From NCBI GenBank assembly GCA_019359415.1, contig JAHHHH010000006.1:90547-154546 (forward strand): 64,000 nt of DNA, in the 5' to 3' direction. Source of the stretch: Iphinoe sp. HA4291-MV1. Lineage in GTDB: Bacteria; Cyanobacteriota; Cyanobacteriia; Cyanobacteriales; Nostocaceae. Each line of letters opens with the position of its first letter. Positions within the stretch are counted from its first letter, which is position 1. A model generated the notes under the pieces. The model did no database searches, had not been told where the DNA came from, and saw nothing but the letters and a program-made list of their open reading frames with translations. The position numbers were made by a program, and so were the translations under genes. Positions 26,969 to 36,830 of this stretch are shown here, one piece after another.

Positions 26969-27925
26969 TTAGATACTCTTGACATACATAATTCGCGTGT
27001 TTTTTTTACGGAAACCAATAGATTCATACAGCCGCAAAGCACCGTTGGGGTTATCTGCATCAACACCAAGTCTAGCTGTTTCCATATCTGCTGCTTTTAG
27101 ACAATGCAATCCGCAAAGCAATATGGCTCGTCCCAGTCCCATCCGGCGGAAGCCACGCTGCGTACCAAGTATGCGAACCCAACCTTCGTTAAGTCCGGTA
27201 CGTGCATTGTAATCTGGGTCAACGTAGCAGTGACAAAAAGCAGCAAAAGTACCATCAGCAGCAGTGGCAATTAAATCCAATTCTGGTCTGTAGGTTGGTT
27301 CATTTAGCCAGTACTTGAGATTTTCCACTGTTAAAGGATGGTAATTCCAGTGGTCGATAAATGACTGGTTATGTAATTCCACCCACGCTGGTGCATCCTG
27401 TTCACCATTCATCTGGCGTAAGGTGAAGCCCCCTGGAAACTGTGGTTGTGGGATGGGTTCAGCAAGTGAACGCTCCATTGTAAAAAAGTAGCGATCGCGT
27501 GTGAAACCGTTACTCTCAACAATAGCGACGTGTTCGTTTTGGTAGTCTCGCACTCCTAAAAGTAACCTAACAGGAAAACTCCGCTCTTGACTAACTTCAT
27601 GCATCCGCTCTTGGCTCCACTGAATAATTTTAGTTTCCAAATCGCCACCACGAGCGCTTGGATGGACATAGAAACTCATGAAACCATCAATAGTCTCGCT
27701 AGGTTCAGTCAGCCATAGAAAACCGAAGCCTATTAGCTTGCCATCAGCATCTTCCCATAACTTTAGGTCACGGACTCGATCCACAGAAGGGGTGTTGATA
27801 TCTGTTTTGAGTTCGGTAACTGATACTCCTTCATCTTTATCAATGGTGTCACAGATGTTAATCAAGTAAGCTATTGTTTCTAAATCCGCTTCTTCCTTAT
27901 AGGGACGTGTAGTTATAGTCGTCAT
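26969..27925 (-). CDS. Tandem GNAT acetyltransferase
   Basis: 318 residues with two GNAT folds, as in mycothiol synthase-like proteins. The C-terminal domain (about 165-318) carries an acetyl-CoA loop: RGFRRMGLGRAILLCGLHCL, then NGALRLYESIGFRKK. The N-terminal domain (about 1-155) is degenerate. A broad range of N-acetylations is possible; the substrate is unknown, and mycothiol synthesis is not expected in cyanobacteria. It faces the DUF697 GTPase gene tail to tail. Confidence 0.88.
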   Translation of the reverse strand: MTTITTRPYKEEADLETIAYLINICDTIDKDEGVSVTELKTDINTPSVDRVRDLKLWEDADGKLIGFGFLWLTEPSETIDGFMSFYVHPSARGGDLETKIIQWSQERMHEVSQERSFPVRLLLGVRDYQNEHVAIVESNGFTRDRYFFTMERSLAEPIPQPQFPGGFTLRQMNGEQDAPAWVELHNQSFIDHWNYHPLTVENLKYWLNEPTYRPELDLIATAADGTFAAFCHCYVDPDYNARTGLNEGWVRILGTQRGFRRMGLGRAILLCGLHCLKAADMETARLGVDADNPNGALRLYESIGFRKKNTRIMYVKSI

Positions 27926-28636
27926 AGAAATTCAATGCTTTTTCCTTATAAAAAACTTTACACCTAACTACGATATATTTTTAAGAAGAACTCAGTTGTC
28001 AGAATGCAGAACGGGCTTTGCCCCGCTACGCTAACAGAATGCATCCCCATAAATAAATAGAGTGCAAGCCGCTATGGAGTGCGTGGTCGTCAAAAATGCT
28101 GTGAATGTCTACAAAATTAACTACCAAAAAATCGTCGTTCTAAGTAATAGTTCTCTTGAATTGTGTGGAAATATTCAGGTGTTTTTGTTTTGAATTGGTT
28201 ATGAGAATGTAAATCTAATTCAGAGTTATTCATGTGAGATGTCTTCTGATTTTTTTCCTCTTTTGGAGGAGGTTTAAGTTGGAAAATTAAGGCGATGTAC
28301 AACATAACTGTTTAAGTGACTCTCTTTGTTTAGAAGTTTTTGTATTACACTTGCATACTTTTATAATACATTGAATACTACAAACAGTGTCAAGGAGTTT
28401 AGGAAAAAATTTGGGAAATTCTTTGAAAACCTCACTAAACTTGTCTTTGAGCCTAAAATCTTTGTCCTACCCCGTAGACAAGGGAGCGGTGAGACAGCGC
28501 TGTAGTCCTTGTTTCGATGCGCCTAGGAGACTGCTCTCCCGTTGGAAGAAGAAAAAGAAGATAGGTCATCTTAGACTGGGAAGGGAGTAGGATACAACAA
28601 ATACGCAACTAGCCCTTTGATAGGAGTAATCAATCT
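27926..28636. other. Intergenic region, no firm gene
   Basis: About 710 bases. A minus-strand frame at 28117-28305 (62 codons) and a plus-strand frame at 28387-28590 exist, but neither has a strong ribosome site or a recognised family. Repeat text lies at about 28010-28035 (GGGCTTTGCCCCGCTACGCTAAC) and 28465-28550 (palindromic, GGGAGCGGTGAGACAGCGCT). Confidence 0.45.
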
Positions 28637-29299
28637 GTGCAGCCGGACTTATTGAGCCTGGAAATGACTAAGGGAGAACTGAGACGCTTGATTGGGTTAG
28701 ATCCAGAGGATGTCTTTCGACCTTCTATTATGAAAAATCGCGAAAAGCGATTAAGTCTTTTGATTAACGAAATAGTTGTAGCGCTGGCGCTTACTCCAAT
28801 CATTGTCGGGTTTATTTATGCGTTTATTATTCTGCCGACAATTGGTTCCTCAATCCTATTAGGAATCATCTTACTCACAAGCGTGCCAATTGCTGTCATT
28901 GTTGGACGCTGGTTTTGGCGGCGTTTTACCTGTCCTAGAACACTCACAATACTTTTAGATGAAGTCGATAAATATCATGCTGTTATCAAAGCCATTGATA
29001 TCCATGACCAACTGGTCACATCTGGTAACACACAGAGCAGTATAGCTGATAGAGAAAAAGTCGTTGCGGCTCTGCAACTTATTAGAGAAGATTTCGTTCG
29101 TGCTTTGAAAACAGAACGAATTTTACGAGATAATAAAAAATTATTCACTCATAATCAAGAGTTACTTGCCAATAATTTAACAAATTTGCAAGCCTTGCAA
29201 GTCAGCAATCAAGCAGGCGAGTATGCCCAACTCCTAAATCAATCATTGCAGATTGCTCTTGATGTGCAAACAGAGATAAGAAAATTGCGGAAAGTCTGA
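28637..29299 (+). CDS. Conserved hypothetical two-helix membrane protein
   Basis: 220 residues, starting at a GTG with TAGGAG upstream. Two membrane segments (about 47-68 and 72-92: VALALTPIIVGFIYAFIIL and SSILLGIILLTSVPIAVIVG) follow a 45-residue cytoplasmic start. The C-terminal 125 residues are helical and charged. The family is not recognised; I believe it is cyanobacterial. It is followed by the DUF1537 kinase gene after 15 bases, so the two are probably co-transcribed. Confidence 0.75.
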   Translation: MQPDLLSLEMTKGELRRLIGLDPEDVFRPSIMKNREKRLSLLINEIVVALALTPIIVGFIYAFIILPTIGSSILLGIILLTSVPIAVIVGRWFWRRFTCPRTLTILLDEVDKYHAVIKAIDIHDQLVTSGNTQSSIADREKVVAALQLIREDFVRALKTERILRDNKKLFTHNQELLANNLTNLQALQVSNQAGEYAQLLNQSLQIALDVQTEIRKLRKV

Positions 29300-29314
29300 G
29301 CGGTTAACTTAAAA

Positions 29315-30730
29315 ATGACCAACAAATCAAAAATAATTGTCTTAGATGATGACCCTACAGGTTCTCAAACAGTCCATAGTTGCTTGCTGCTCATGCGTTG
29401 GGATGTAGAAACATTACGCCTGGGGTTGCAAGATGATTCACCCATTTTCTTTGTGCTCACAAATACAAGATCCCTTCCCCCAGAAAAAGCCGCATCCATT
29501 ACCAAAGAAGTTTGCCATAACCTGAAACAAGCAATATCTAGAGTAGGGGGGAGACAAATCAATTCAAAATTCAAAATTCAAAATTCAAAATTAGGAGTCT
29601 CTCCCTCATCCTCCTCATCTCTACAAGCAGGTGAAACAGAAGGATTTCTCATTGTTAGTCGTTCAGATTCGACTTTACGGGGACATTACCCAATTGAAAC
29701 AGATGTCATTGCTTCTGAACTGGGTCCATTTGATGCTCATTTTCTCGTACCAGCGTTTTTTGAAGGCGGACGTATTACCCGCGACAGTGTACATTATTTG
29801 ATAGTTGATGGTGTTCCTACCCCTGTGCATGAAACTGAGTTTGCTCGTGATTCAGTCTTCGGTTATCATCACAGCTACTTACCCAAGTATGTAGAAGAAA
29901 AAACTCAAGGACGTATCAATGCTGAGTCGGTACAAAGATTTTTATTGGCGGATATTCGCGCTGGTAGCTTAGAACGACTCATGCAACTCAGTCATAACCA
30001 ATGTGCTGTTGTGGATGGTGAAACTCAAGCAGATCTTAACCGCTTTGCACAAGATGTGTTGGTAGCAGCAAGTCAGGGGAAACGCTTTCTGTTTCGCAGT
30101 GCTGCTAGTATCTTAACGGCTTTAGCAGCATTACCACCCCAACCTATTGACCCAGAAAATATGTCACAGTACGTGCGAGGAGGTCAACCGGGTGTCGTGA
30201 TTGTTGGTTCCCATGTGAAAAAGACAACTCAGCAATTAGAGGTGCTATTGCAACAAGAGGAAACGATAGGAGTTGAAGTAGATGTAACGCGGTTAGCTGA
30301 TAATGGAGCAAATGAATCTGCTACACTGCTAACCGAGGTTCTACATCATGTCCGTGTAGCACATGATGCTGGGAAAACACCAGTGGTTTACACCAGCCGC
30401 AAGGAACTCACTTTTAAGGATGTTAAGACAAGGTTAGAGTTTGGTGCAAAAGTTTCAGGCTTATTGATGGATATCGTGCGGGGTTTACCATCGGATATAG
30501 GATTTTTAATGAGTAAAGGTGGCATTACTTCAAACGATGTCTTAAGTAACGGTTTAGCATTGACTTCAGCACGTTTACTTGGTCAAATTTTAGCTGGTTG
30601 TTCAATGGTGACAACTCCATCAGACCATCCTCAATTTCCTAATTTACCAGTAGTGCTGTTTCCAGGAAACGTGGGCGATGCTGATGCGTTGGCAATAATC
30701 TACCAAAGACTAAGTAGAAAGACAGGGTGA
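29315..30730 (+). CDS. Four-carbon acid sugar kinase family (DUF1537)
   Basis: 471 residues. The DUF1537 fold has the N-terminal domain with DDDPTGSQTVHSC (about 8-20) and SRSDSTLRGHYPIETD, and the C-terminal nucleotide-binding domain with GGITSNDVLSNGL and FPGNVGDADAL. Family members (OtnK, DtnK, LtnK) phosphorylate four-carbon acid sugars such as threonate or erythronate with ATP; the substrate here is not known. Residues about 83-95 ([13 protein letters not shown]) are encoded by an inserted tandem repeat and are out of family. No catabolic partners are adjacent. Confidence 0.88.
   Translation: MTNKSKIIVLDDDPTGSQTVHSCLLLMRWDVETLRLGLQDDSPIFFVLTNTRSLPPEKAASITKEVCHNLKQAISRVGGRQINSKFKIQNSKLGVSPSSSSSLQAGETEGFLIVSRSDSTLRGHYPIETDVIASELGPFDAHFLVPAFFEGGRITRDSVHYLIVDGVPTPVHETEFARDSVFGYHHSYLPKYVEEKTQGRINAESVQRFLLADIRAGSLERLMQLSHNQCAVVDGETQADLNRFAQDVLVAASQGKRFLFRSAASILTALAALPPQPIDPENMSQYVRGGQPGVVIVGSHVKKTTQQLEVLLQQEETIGVEVDVTRLADNGANESATLLTEVLHHVRVAHDAGKTPVVYTSRKELTFKDVKTRLEFGAKVSGLLMDIVRGLPSDIGFLMSKGGITSNDVLSNGLALTSARLLGQILAGCSMVTTPSDHPQFPNLPVVLFPGNVGDADALAIIYQRLSRKTG
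29561..29594. repeat. AATTCAAAATTC tandem repeat within DUF1537 kinase gene
   Basis: About four near-perfect copies of CAAAATTCAAAATTC-type sequence, an intergenic repeat seen again at 60340-60420, are read in frame here. This adds about 13 residues in a loop of the N-terminal domain. Confidence 0.75.
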
Positions 30731-30778
30731 GGATTGTTAATTTTTAAGAACACTGTCGCAAGTTGTAATTAATTTAGT

Positions 30779-32008
30779 ATGGATGATCGCTCTGTTCCGT
30801 ATTTTGGCAAGTGTTACATGACTTCTGATTCTACTATCTCTGATTTAGAATCAAAAAAAGCCTTTTCTGATGTGGAGGAAATCTCTACCCTTTCCGAGAT
30901 AGAAGCGATTTCGCAAGCAGAGGAAAGTCCAGTCCTTCCTGAAGCAGAGGTCAACTCTGTCCTACTTTACTTAAAGTTACATCCTACAGATTCCAATATC
31001 GAGTCAAATTCTCATCGTCCCGACATGGAGGCAAATTCTTCCCATCCCAACATAGAACAAACAAATTCCAATCATCCTAACGTGGAAGCAAATCCTCACC
31101 ATCCCGATGTTGAGTCACATCCTATTTCCGATACAGAGTCAGATTCTGTCGTTCCTGATGTTGACCATCCTGATGTTGAGTCAAATTCTGACGTTCCTGA
31201 TGTAGAATTCAATTGCGACTTTCTCAACGTAGATCTCACTGAATTACCTTTATTAGAAGCTACGTTGAATCCCAATATTCAAGTTCAAGTGAAAAGCCAG
31301 GAGGGAAAACTTTTATTAATCTTACCAACAGAATCACAATTGCCTGCCTCAGAAAATAGTTGGACTGATATTTGGCAACAGATGAAGCTGAGACTTTTAG
31401 CTTGCGATCGCTCTTTTTCACCTAATACTATCGTGCATCTGGTGGCGCAAGACCGATTATTGGATGCTAGACAACTCCAAGAACTCGCTGAAAGTTTGAA
31501 TCAATTCCAAATTCAGCTAAAATCAGTTTCTACTAGTCGTCGCCAAACTGCCATTGCTGCAGTAACAGCTGGCTATTCTGTAGAACAACTACAGCAACAA
31601 ACAACGCTTGGCACTGAGTTAAAACCTGATAGACCTCCCTTTGCAGAACCTCTGTATCTAGAAAAGACGGTACGTTCTGGAGAAGAAATTCGTCACCCGG
31701 GTCATGTTATCCTCTTGGGAGACTTAAATCCTGGTGGTAGTGTCGTTGCAGATGGAGATATTCTCGTTTGGGGTCGTCTACGTGGAATTGCTCATGCAGG
31801 TGTCCTTGGAAATCGCGACTGTCTGATTATGGCTTTGCAAATGGAACCAACTCAACTGCGAATTGCAGATACTGTTGCTAGGGCACCAGAAAAATCACCG
31901 ATGCAGTATTATCCTGAAGTGGCGTACATTACGTCCCAAGGAATTCGCATTGCTAGGGTTAGCGATTTTTCCAGAATCCTATTAAGCAGAATGAATCAAG
32001 AGACATAA
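30779..32008 (+). CDS. minC: Septum site-determining protein MinC
   Basis: 409 residues, much longer than the roughly 230 of E. coli MinC. The C-terminal beta-helix domain (about 295-400) is clear: RSGEEIRHPGHVILLGDLN and GGSVVADGDILVWGRLRG. The N-terminal FtsZ-inhibiting domain occupies about 160-275. Before it is a low-complexity region (about 15-150) of degenerate HPDVESN/HPNVEAN repeats rich in Asp, Glu, Ser and His. It inhibits FtsZ assembly away from mid-cell with MinD. It heads the minC-minD-minE operon. Confidence 0.95.
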   Translation: MDDRSVPYFGKCYMTSDSTISDLESKKAFSDVEEISTLSEIEAISQAEESPVLPEAEVNSVLLYLKLHPTDSNIESNSHRPDMEANSSHPNIEQTNSNHPNVEANPHHPDVESHPISDTESDSVVPDVDHPDVESNSDVPDVEFNCDFLNVDLTELPLLEATLNPNIQVQVKSQEGKLLLILPTESQLPASENSWTDIWQQMKLRLLACDRSFSPNTIVHLVAQDRLLDARQLQELAESLNQFQIQLKSVSTSRRQTAIAAVTAGYSVEQLQQQTTLGTELKPDRPPFAEPLYLEKTVRSGEEIRHPGHVILLGDLNPGGSVVADGDILVWGRLRGIAHAGVLGNRDCLIMALQMEPTQLRIADTVARAPEKSPMQYYPEVAYITSQGIRIARVSDFSRILLSRMNQET

Positions 32009-32060
32009 ATCTTTGTTATTGTTGTATATTTTCTAATCATTAATCGAGCTCGTTCCTATC

Positions 32061-32867
32061 ATGACTCGCATTATTGTTATTACCTCCGGCAAAGGAGGGG
32101 TGGGCAAAACCACGATTACGGCAAATCTGGGGATGGCTTTAGCCAAAATAGGGCGTCAAGTCGCTTTGATTGATGCGGATTTTGGTCTGAGAAATTTGGA
32201 TTTGCTCCTAGGGCTAGAAAACCGCATAGTCTATACTGCGGTTGAAGTTCTGGCTAGAGAGTGTCGCTTAGAACAAGCTTTGGTGAAGGATAAGCGGCAA
32301 CCTAACCTCGTTCTGTTACCTGCAGCACAAAATCGCACCAAAGATGCGGTCACTCCTGACCAGATGAAATTATTGGTGAATGCACTGGCGCAGAAGTATC
32401 AATATGTTTTGGTTGATAGCCCAGCGGGAATTGAAATGGGGTTCAAAAACGCAACCGCCCCAGCAAAAGAAGCCCTTATTGTAACCACTCCAGAAATTGC
32501 CTCAGTTCGTGATGCTGACCGCGTCGTTGGGTTACTAGAAGCACAAGGCATTAAGCGCATTCACTTGATTATTAACCGTATCAGACCCGCCATGGTACGG
32601 GTAAATGATATGATGTCAGTTCAAGATGTTCAGGAACTTCTCGCAATTCCTTTGCTTGGAGTTATTCCTGATGATGAGCGCGTTATTGTCTCTACCAACC
32701 GCGGCGAACCTTTAGTATTAGCGGAGAACCCTTCTTTAGCTGCTACAGCTTTCGATAACATTGCTCGTAGATTAGAGGGGGAAACGGTCGAATTTCTTGA
32801 ACTTGACTCAACTCAGGACAACATCTTCTCTCGTTTGAGAAGATTGTTCTGGACAAAAGCTATTTAA
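32061..32867 (+). CDS. minD: Septum site-determining ATPase MinD
   Basis: 268 residues. The deviant Walker A motif GKGGVGKTT lies at 9-17, with FGLRNLDLLLGLENR, switch II LVDSPAGIEMGF and the C-terminal amphipathic tail NIFSRLRRLFW for membrane binding. MinD dimerises with ATP, binds the membrane and recruits MinC. It starts 52 bases after minC and 30 bases before minE. Confidence 0.98.
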   Translation: MTRIIVITSGKGGVGKTTITANLGMALAKIGRQVALIDADFGLRNLDLLLGLENRIVYTAVEVLARECRLEQALVKDKRQPNLVLLPAAQNRTKDAVTPDQMKLLVNALAQKYQYVLVDSPAGIEMGFKNATAPAKEALIVTTPEIASVRDADRVVGLLEAQGIKRIHLIINRIRPAMVRVNDMMSVQDVQELLAIPLLGVIPDDERVIVSTNRGEPLVLAENPSLAATAFDNIARRLEGETVEFLELDSTQDNIFSRLRRLFWTKAI

Positions 32868-32897
32868 CATATTCCGTCTATTGCCGACCTAGCTGCA

Positions 32898-33230
32898 ATG
32901 ATTCTCGAAATTTTGGAAAGGTTTTTTGTTCGTGGTGCTGACAATAGTCGCACTCAAGTGAAGCGCCGCCTGCAATTGGTTATAGCCCATGATCGCGCTG
33001 ACATCAGCCCTGAAGTACTAGAAAAAATGCGGCAAGAAATCTTAGAAATCGTCTGTCGTTACGTAGAAGTTGAAACGGATGGCTTAGAGTTTTCCCTGGA
33101 AAGCAATCAACGGACGACAGCTTTAATTGCTAATATGCCCATCCGTCGAGTGAAAGAAACTCTAGAGGAAACACCTGAGTTAGACAATGGTGATAAGGGC
33201 AATGGTGATAAGGGTGATAAGCCTGAGTAG
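32898..33230 (+). CDS. minE: Cell division topological specificity factor MinE
   Basis: 110 residues. The N-terminal MinD-interacting helix and membrane sequence ([12 protein letters not shown]) precede the dimer domain ([28 protein letters not shown]). MinE drives MinD release and the pole-to-pole oscillation. Its C-terminus carries a short tandem tail ([15 protein letters not shown]), whose DNA holds direct repeats GGTGATAAGG. It is the last gene of the operon. Confidence 0.97.
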   Translation: MILEILERFFVRGADNSRTQVKRRLQLVIAHDRADISPEVLEKMRQEILEIVCRYVEVETDGLEFSLESNQRTTALIANMPIRRVKETLEETPELDNGDKGNGDKGDKPE

Positions 33231-33232
33231 TT

Positions 33233-33343
33233 TTACGATTTTTCTTTTGTCATTGGTGTCATGACTAATGAATTATCGTTTACAATAGAAAAAAATCCCG
33301 CTATAGCCACTAGCTGCAACGGGGTTATATTTAGAATACTCAT
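33233..33343 (-). CDS. Possible 36-residue small protein
   Basis: A short frame on the strand opposite minE, starting ATG AGT at 33343 and reading MSILNITPLQLVAIAGFFSI..., has an AGGAG ribosome site about ten bases upstream and a hydrophobic N-terminal half. It ends 2 bases from the minE stop, tail to tail. No family was recognised. The good ribosome site is the only support. Confidence 0.3.
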   Translation of the reverse strand: MSILNITPLQLVAIAGFFSIVNDNSLVMTPMTKEKS

Positions 33344-33531
33344 AACAAAGGCTCTCCTAGATCTTAAGATTCCTACGCCCAAAAGGCGATAAGATTCTTG
33401 AGTAGCAGATTCATCCACACCCTTGAAAGGATAAGCCTTCTCTAAAACTTTTGTAAGGCTTTGAGTTTTTCCGTGTGAGTTCTAATTATGGTCAACTGGA
33501 CAAATATTAAGACAAATATTAAAAATATTAC

Positions 33532-34863
33532 CTATCTGTAAGCGACTTGTGGACCAGCCCAGACATCTTTGCCTCTTTGACCATAGATAACAGGCTGATC
33601 TGGACTTGTGGCAGCTACAGTCTTGCCATCGTAAGCAACTGTGACTAAGGACCATTCTTCGTCGCCCAATTCGCCAGCGCGGAACATCAGTTGATCAGGG
33701 TGAGTTTGACTCCAACCTAACAACACAGCAATATCGTGCTTGTATTCTTCTTGTGAAGGAGTGACACTCGTAGAGCGATTTTGTTCCCGATCCCAAATCA
33801 CTCCATAATCTGTAACATCAGAAGTGTTCATCGCCCCTTCAAACTTGCGTGCTAAAAAGCGATCGCCTTTCTGTGACCAGCTGACAGGAACTAAAACTGC
33901 GATCGTTCCTTGTGCATCATTTTGTGAAGAGACCTTAACCTTTAAGAGAGGATCGCTAATAGGAGCAGTTGAGCTAACCACTCGTAATTTCTTAGTTTCC
34001 CTATCTTCTACAAACAGAACACTAGTCACACGGCTATTGTACATTTGTGGTTGGACTTCTAGTTGTACACGGCTGTACATAGCATATCTACCATCTGGAG
34101 AAATAACAGGCATACTGCGGTAGTAACGTACTCCAGAAACACCTTTAGAACCAAGAGTATCTTGAGTTGTTTGTATCCAAGCCCAAGGAATATGATGAGG
34201 ACTTCCTACTGGATCTTGCGGTGCGGCTTGAGCTTCTTGTGGTGGTTGTTCCACAACAGGTACTGCTGTTGACTTTTGTTGTAATTCCAGAGGACCAATT
34301 TTCACCGCTTCCAATGTTTTCGCAACAAGCACTTCCTTGTACGCAGAGTCATTGTTGACTTCCAAGGCTTGACCTTTAGAGACTCTTAATCGTTCCACTA
34401 AATTATGTTGACTAGCTACGACCTCCTTTGATGCCGACTTAGATTCTTCTCCTAGCGGTGCTAGCTCAACTGCTGCCAATGGATCATGATACGGCATTTG
34501 AGCCGATGCAGAATCATCTTCTACAGTCCAAATCTCATTCTCATCTATTTGTATTTGCGGTTGAGAAATTGCACCGACAGACATTGGTATAGAGTAAGAT
34601 TTTCCTGTAGAGTTAATTGGTGCTGCTTTTGATACTGAAATCAAATTAGCTTCATCAACAGCAGCCGTCGCCTTTAACAAAGAGTCAACCGCTACAGAGT
34701 CAGACTCTATTGTGACGAAAGGTACTCTAGCTACTTGTATTTCTTGTGCCGAAGTTATGTGCTCTGATGCTGCTACCAAGGGCGCAATCAGCATCACAAA
34801 AATAAAGTACTTAGGGAACGGTTGCACGCGGAACCATCCAAACAACATAGGGTGTTTAAACAT
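33532..34863 (-). CDS. Secreted protein of unknown function
   Basis: 443 residues from the ATG at 34861-34863 (an upstream TTG at 34917 adds 18). A hydrophobic segment (about 18-33, FIFVMLIAPLVAASEH) acts as signal peptide or anchor. A long Ala/Ser/Glu/Val-rich disordered linker (about 40-220) follows. The C-terminal 230 residues (RYYRSMPVISPDGRYAMYSR, FLARKFEGAMNTSDVTDYG, HDIAVLLGWSQTHPDQLMFR) recall WD40/TolB-like beta-propeller blades. No family was assigned. It stands alone between minE and fmt. Confidence 0.75.
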   Translation of the reverse strand: MFKHPMLFGWFRVQPFPKYFIFVMLIAPLVAASEHITSAQEIQVARVPFVTIESDSVAVDSLLKATAAVDEANLISVSKAAPINSTGKSYSIPMSVGAISQPQIQIDENEIWTVEDDSASAQMPYHDPLAAVELAPLGEESKSASKEVVASQHNLVERLRVSKGQALEVNNDSAYKEVLVAKTLEAVKIGPLELQQKSTAVPVVEQPPQEAQAAPQDPVGSPHHIPWAWIQTTQDTLGSKGVSGVRYYRSMPVISPDGRYAMYSRVQLEVQPQMYNSRVTSVLFVEDRETKKLRVVSSTAPISDPLLKVKVSSQNDAQGTIAVLVPVSWSQKGDRFLARKFEGAMNTSDVTDYGVIWDREQNRSTSVTPSQEEYKHDIAVLLGWSQTHPDQLMFRAGELGDEEWSLVTVAYDGKTVAATSPDQPVIYGQRGKDVWAGPQVAYR

Positions 34864-35235
34864 TTGTTGACTCTCTAGAGGGCGGTTGCTGTGCGAGGAG
34901 TAGTGCTTATACAGCAATGGAGCAGACTCTCATTATATGTATAACAAGGAACTACCTGTTCTGACGAAATAGTTTACTCAAATTTCGTATACTTTTACAA
35001 AATTGAGTATCCTTCACTATGCATTATAGCTACAGGATTTTGGGTAGAAGATACTAGTATGATTATGACGGTACAAGTATGGCGTCACTACAAAGAATCT
35101 GCAAGTTCACTTTTACAACAAAGCCAACTCAAGTATCATCGCTCTCACCTCTAGCACAGGGATAATGCCTTGTGCGATTACACCTTCTCAATGTGAATTG
35201 TAGACTAATGACTAATGATGAATGACTAACAACCG
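34864..35235. other. Intergenic region upstream of fmt
   Basis: About 370 bases between divergent genes. A TGACTAATGACTAATG-type repeat runs into the fmt start (35203-35228); the same repeat is found at the start of the DUF1400 hydrolase gene. No gene or clear promoter was seen. Confidence 0.45.
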
Positions 35236-36240
35236 ATGAAAATTGTATTCTTTGGCACTCCTAGTTTTGCTGTACCCACTCTGGAAAAACTATTGAATCA
35301 TGCAGAATTTGATGTCTTGGCAGTTGTGACACAGCCTGATAAACGCCGAGGACGCGGAAATCAACTGATACCCTCACCAGTAAAAGCTGTCGCAACCTCT
35401 CTTAACATACCTGTATGGCAACCTCAGCGGGTGAAGAAAGACATTGAAACTTTAACCAAACTCCAAGACTTAGACGCAGATGTGTTTGTCGTCGTTGCCT
35501 ACGGGCAAATTCTCTCTCCAGAAATTTTGGATATGCCTAAATTAGGTTGCATCAATGTACATGGTTCAATATTACCCAAGTATCGAGGTGCTGCTCCCCT
35601 TCAGTGGTGTTTGTATAACGGCGAGACTGAAACTGGTATCACGACAATGTTAATGGATGCGGGAATGGATACTGGTGCAATGCTCCTTAAGGCTACTACC
35701 CCAATTGAGTTACTAGATAATGCTCATGATTTGGCAGAAAAACTTGCAGTTATAGGTGCAGATTTGTTAGTAGAGACTTTGTTGAAACTGAAACACCAGG
35801 AAATTGAGCCAATTCCTCAAGATAATTCTCAAGCCACTTATGCGCCTTTGATTAAGAAAGAAGATTATCAATTGGACTGGTCAAAGAGTGCCATGCAATT
35901 ACACAATCAAATTAGAGGCTTTTATCCAGACTGTACCACTACCTTTCGCGACCAACCACTGAAAATAACCGCCACTGTTCCCCTTGATGATGCTGACGGT
36001 TATGAACTACCATCAGAAATTCAAGAGATAGTACATCAATTACCTAATTTGTCAACTATATTGGGTAGTCCAGGGCAAGTTGTAAGCATCGCCAAGGGGA
36101 TAGGAGCAATTGTCCAAACCGGAGAGGGTTTATTGCTATTGCGAGAAGTTCAAAGCGCTGGCAAACGTCCCCAGTCAGGATGGGATTTTGTTAATGGTTC
36201 GCGTTTAGCAGTGGGAGAGGCTTTGGGAAGTCCTGAGTAG
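35236..36240 (+). CDS. fmt: Methionyl-tRNA formyltransferase
   Basis: 334 residues. The formyltransferase domain (about 1-200) has [13 protein letters not shown] near the start, the 10-formyl-THF motif [19 protein letters not shown] with the catalytic Asn-His pair near 107-109, and Asp in [11 protein letters not shown]. The C-terminal OB-like tRNA-binding domain (about 205-320) has [12 protein letters not shown] and [16 protein letters not shown]. It formylates initiator Met-tRNA. It has no operon partner on the same strand. Confidence 0.97.
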   Translation: MKIVFFGTPSFAVPTLEKLLNHAEFDVLAVVTQPDKRRGRGNQLIPSPVKAVATSLNIPVWQPQRVKKDIETLTKLQDLDADVFVVVAYGQILSPEILDMPKLGCINVHGSILPKYRGAAPLQWCLYNGETETGITTMLMDAGMDTGAMLLKATTPIELLDNAHDLAEKLAVIGADLLVETLLKLKHQEIEPIPQDNSQATYAPLIKKEDYQLDWSKSAMQLHNQIRGFYPDCTTTFRDQPLKITATVPLDDADGYELPSEIQEIVHQLPNLSTILGSPGQVVSIAKGIGAIVQTGEGLLLLREVQSAGKRPQSGWDFVNGSRLAVGEALGSPE

Positions 36241-36288
36241 AGTTCTAAGTTCCAAGCAATCAATTCTAAACTGCTTTTGAAATTCTAC

Positions 36289-36663
36289 TCAGCACTGGGC
36301 ACTCTCATAGTAGCGGCAAGTTTCACATGGTCCACCTGGGTTAACCGCGCAGCGAATTATTTCTGAACAAGCATTGTAGCGGCAACCAGCATCGCCGATG
36401 ACCCAGCGCCCTCCTACAAAACTTTTTTCACTTGGTCGTGTAGCGGACTGTACGTATAAAGCGATTTTTTGCAAACGATAGCGCCCTGCCTTGAATTGAT
36501 AGCGGTGGCGGCGCTCTAAGACTGCGTATGTTTTGCCTTCAAAGTCAAGATAATTTCCAGGTTGTGGTGTCCAATCAAGTTTCAGACTTCCGAGGGACTG
36601 ACGCGAATGCGTCAAAATCACCTCGGTTGGTAAAGAATCTGGTTCCATAAGCTCTGGTTCCAT
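36289..36663 (-). CDS. DUF6464 family protein
   Basis: 124 residues. I read it as the cyanobacterial DUF6464 family: the central YLDFEGKTYAVLERRHRYQF and RYRLQKIALYVQ, then a Cys-rich C-terminus (GCRYNACSEIIRC, then GGPCETCRYYE) that may bind metal. The start region shows a small duplication (MEPELMEPD), matching a direct repeat of GGTTCCATAAGCT. It is convergent with fmt, with 48 bases between the stops. Function unknown. Confidence 0.75.
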   Translation of the reverse strand: MEPELMEPDSLPTEVILTHSRQSLGSLKLDWTPQPGNYLDFEGKTYAVLERRHRYQFKAGRYRLQKIALYVQSATRPSEKSFVGGRWVIGDAGCRYNACSEIIRCAVNPGGPCETCRYYESAQC

Positions 36664-36830
36664 AAGCTTTTGTAATGTGATTTACATTAATAGGATGGTA
36701 ACGCACCTGCTTATGTCTACTTGCGTAGTTTATGCTATAGTTAACGATTTGCTAATATTTTGTAAAAAATAGCTTTTCGTAAGTACACATTCATACCTCT
36801 ACTCTCTGTTATTAGATGGCAGGTTGATTT

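Noticed and set aside
28117-28305. 62-codon minus-strand frame (MNNSELDLHSHNQ inside)
   Set aside because: No clear ribosome site and no recognised family; left as intergenic.
28387-28590. 67-codon plus-strand frame
   Set aside because: Its second half is palindromic repeat text, and no family was recognised.
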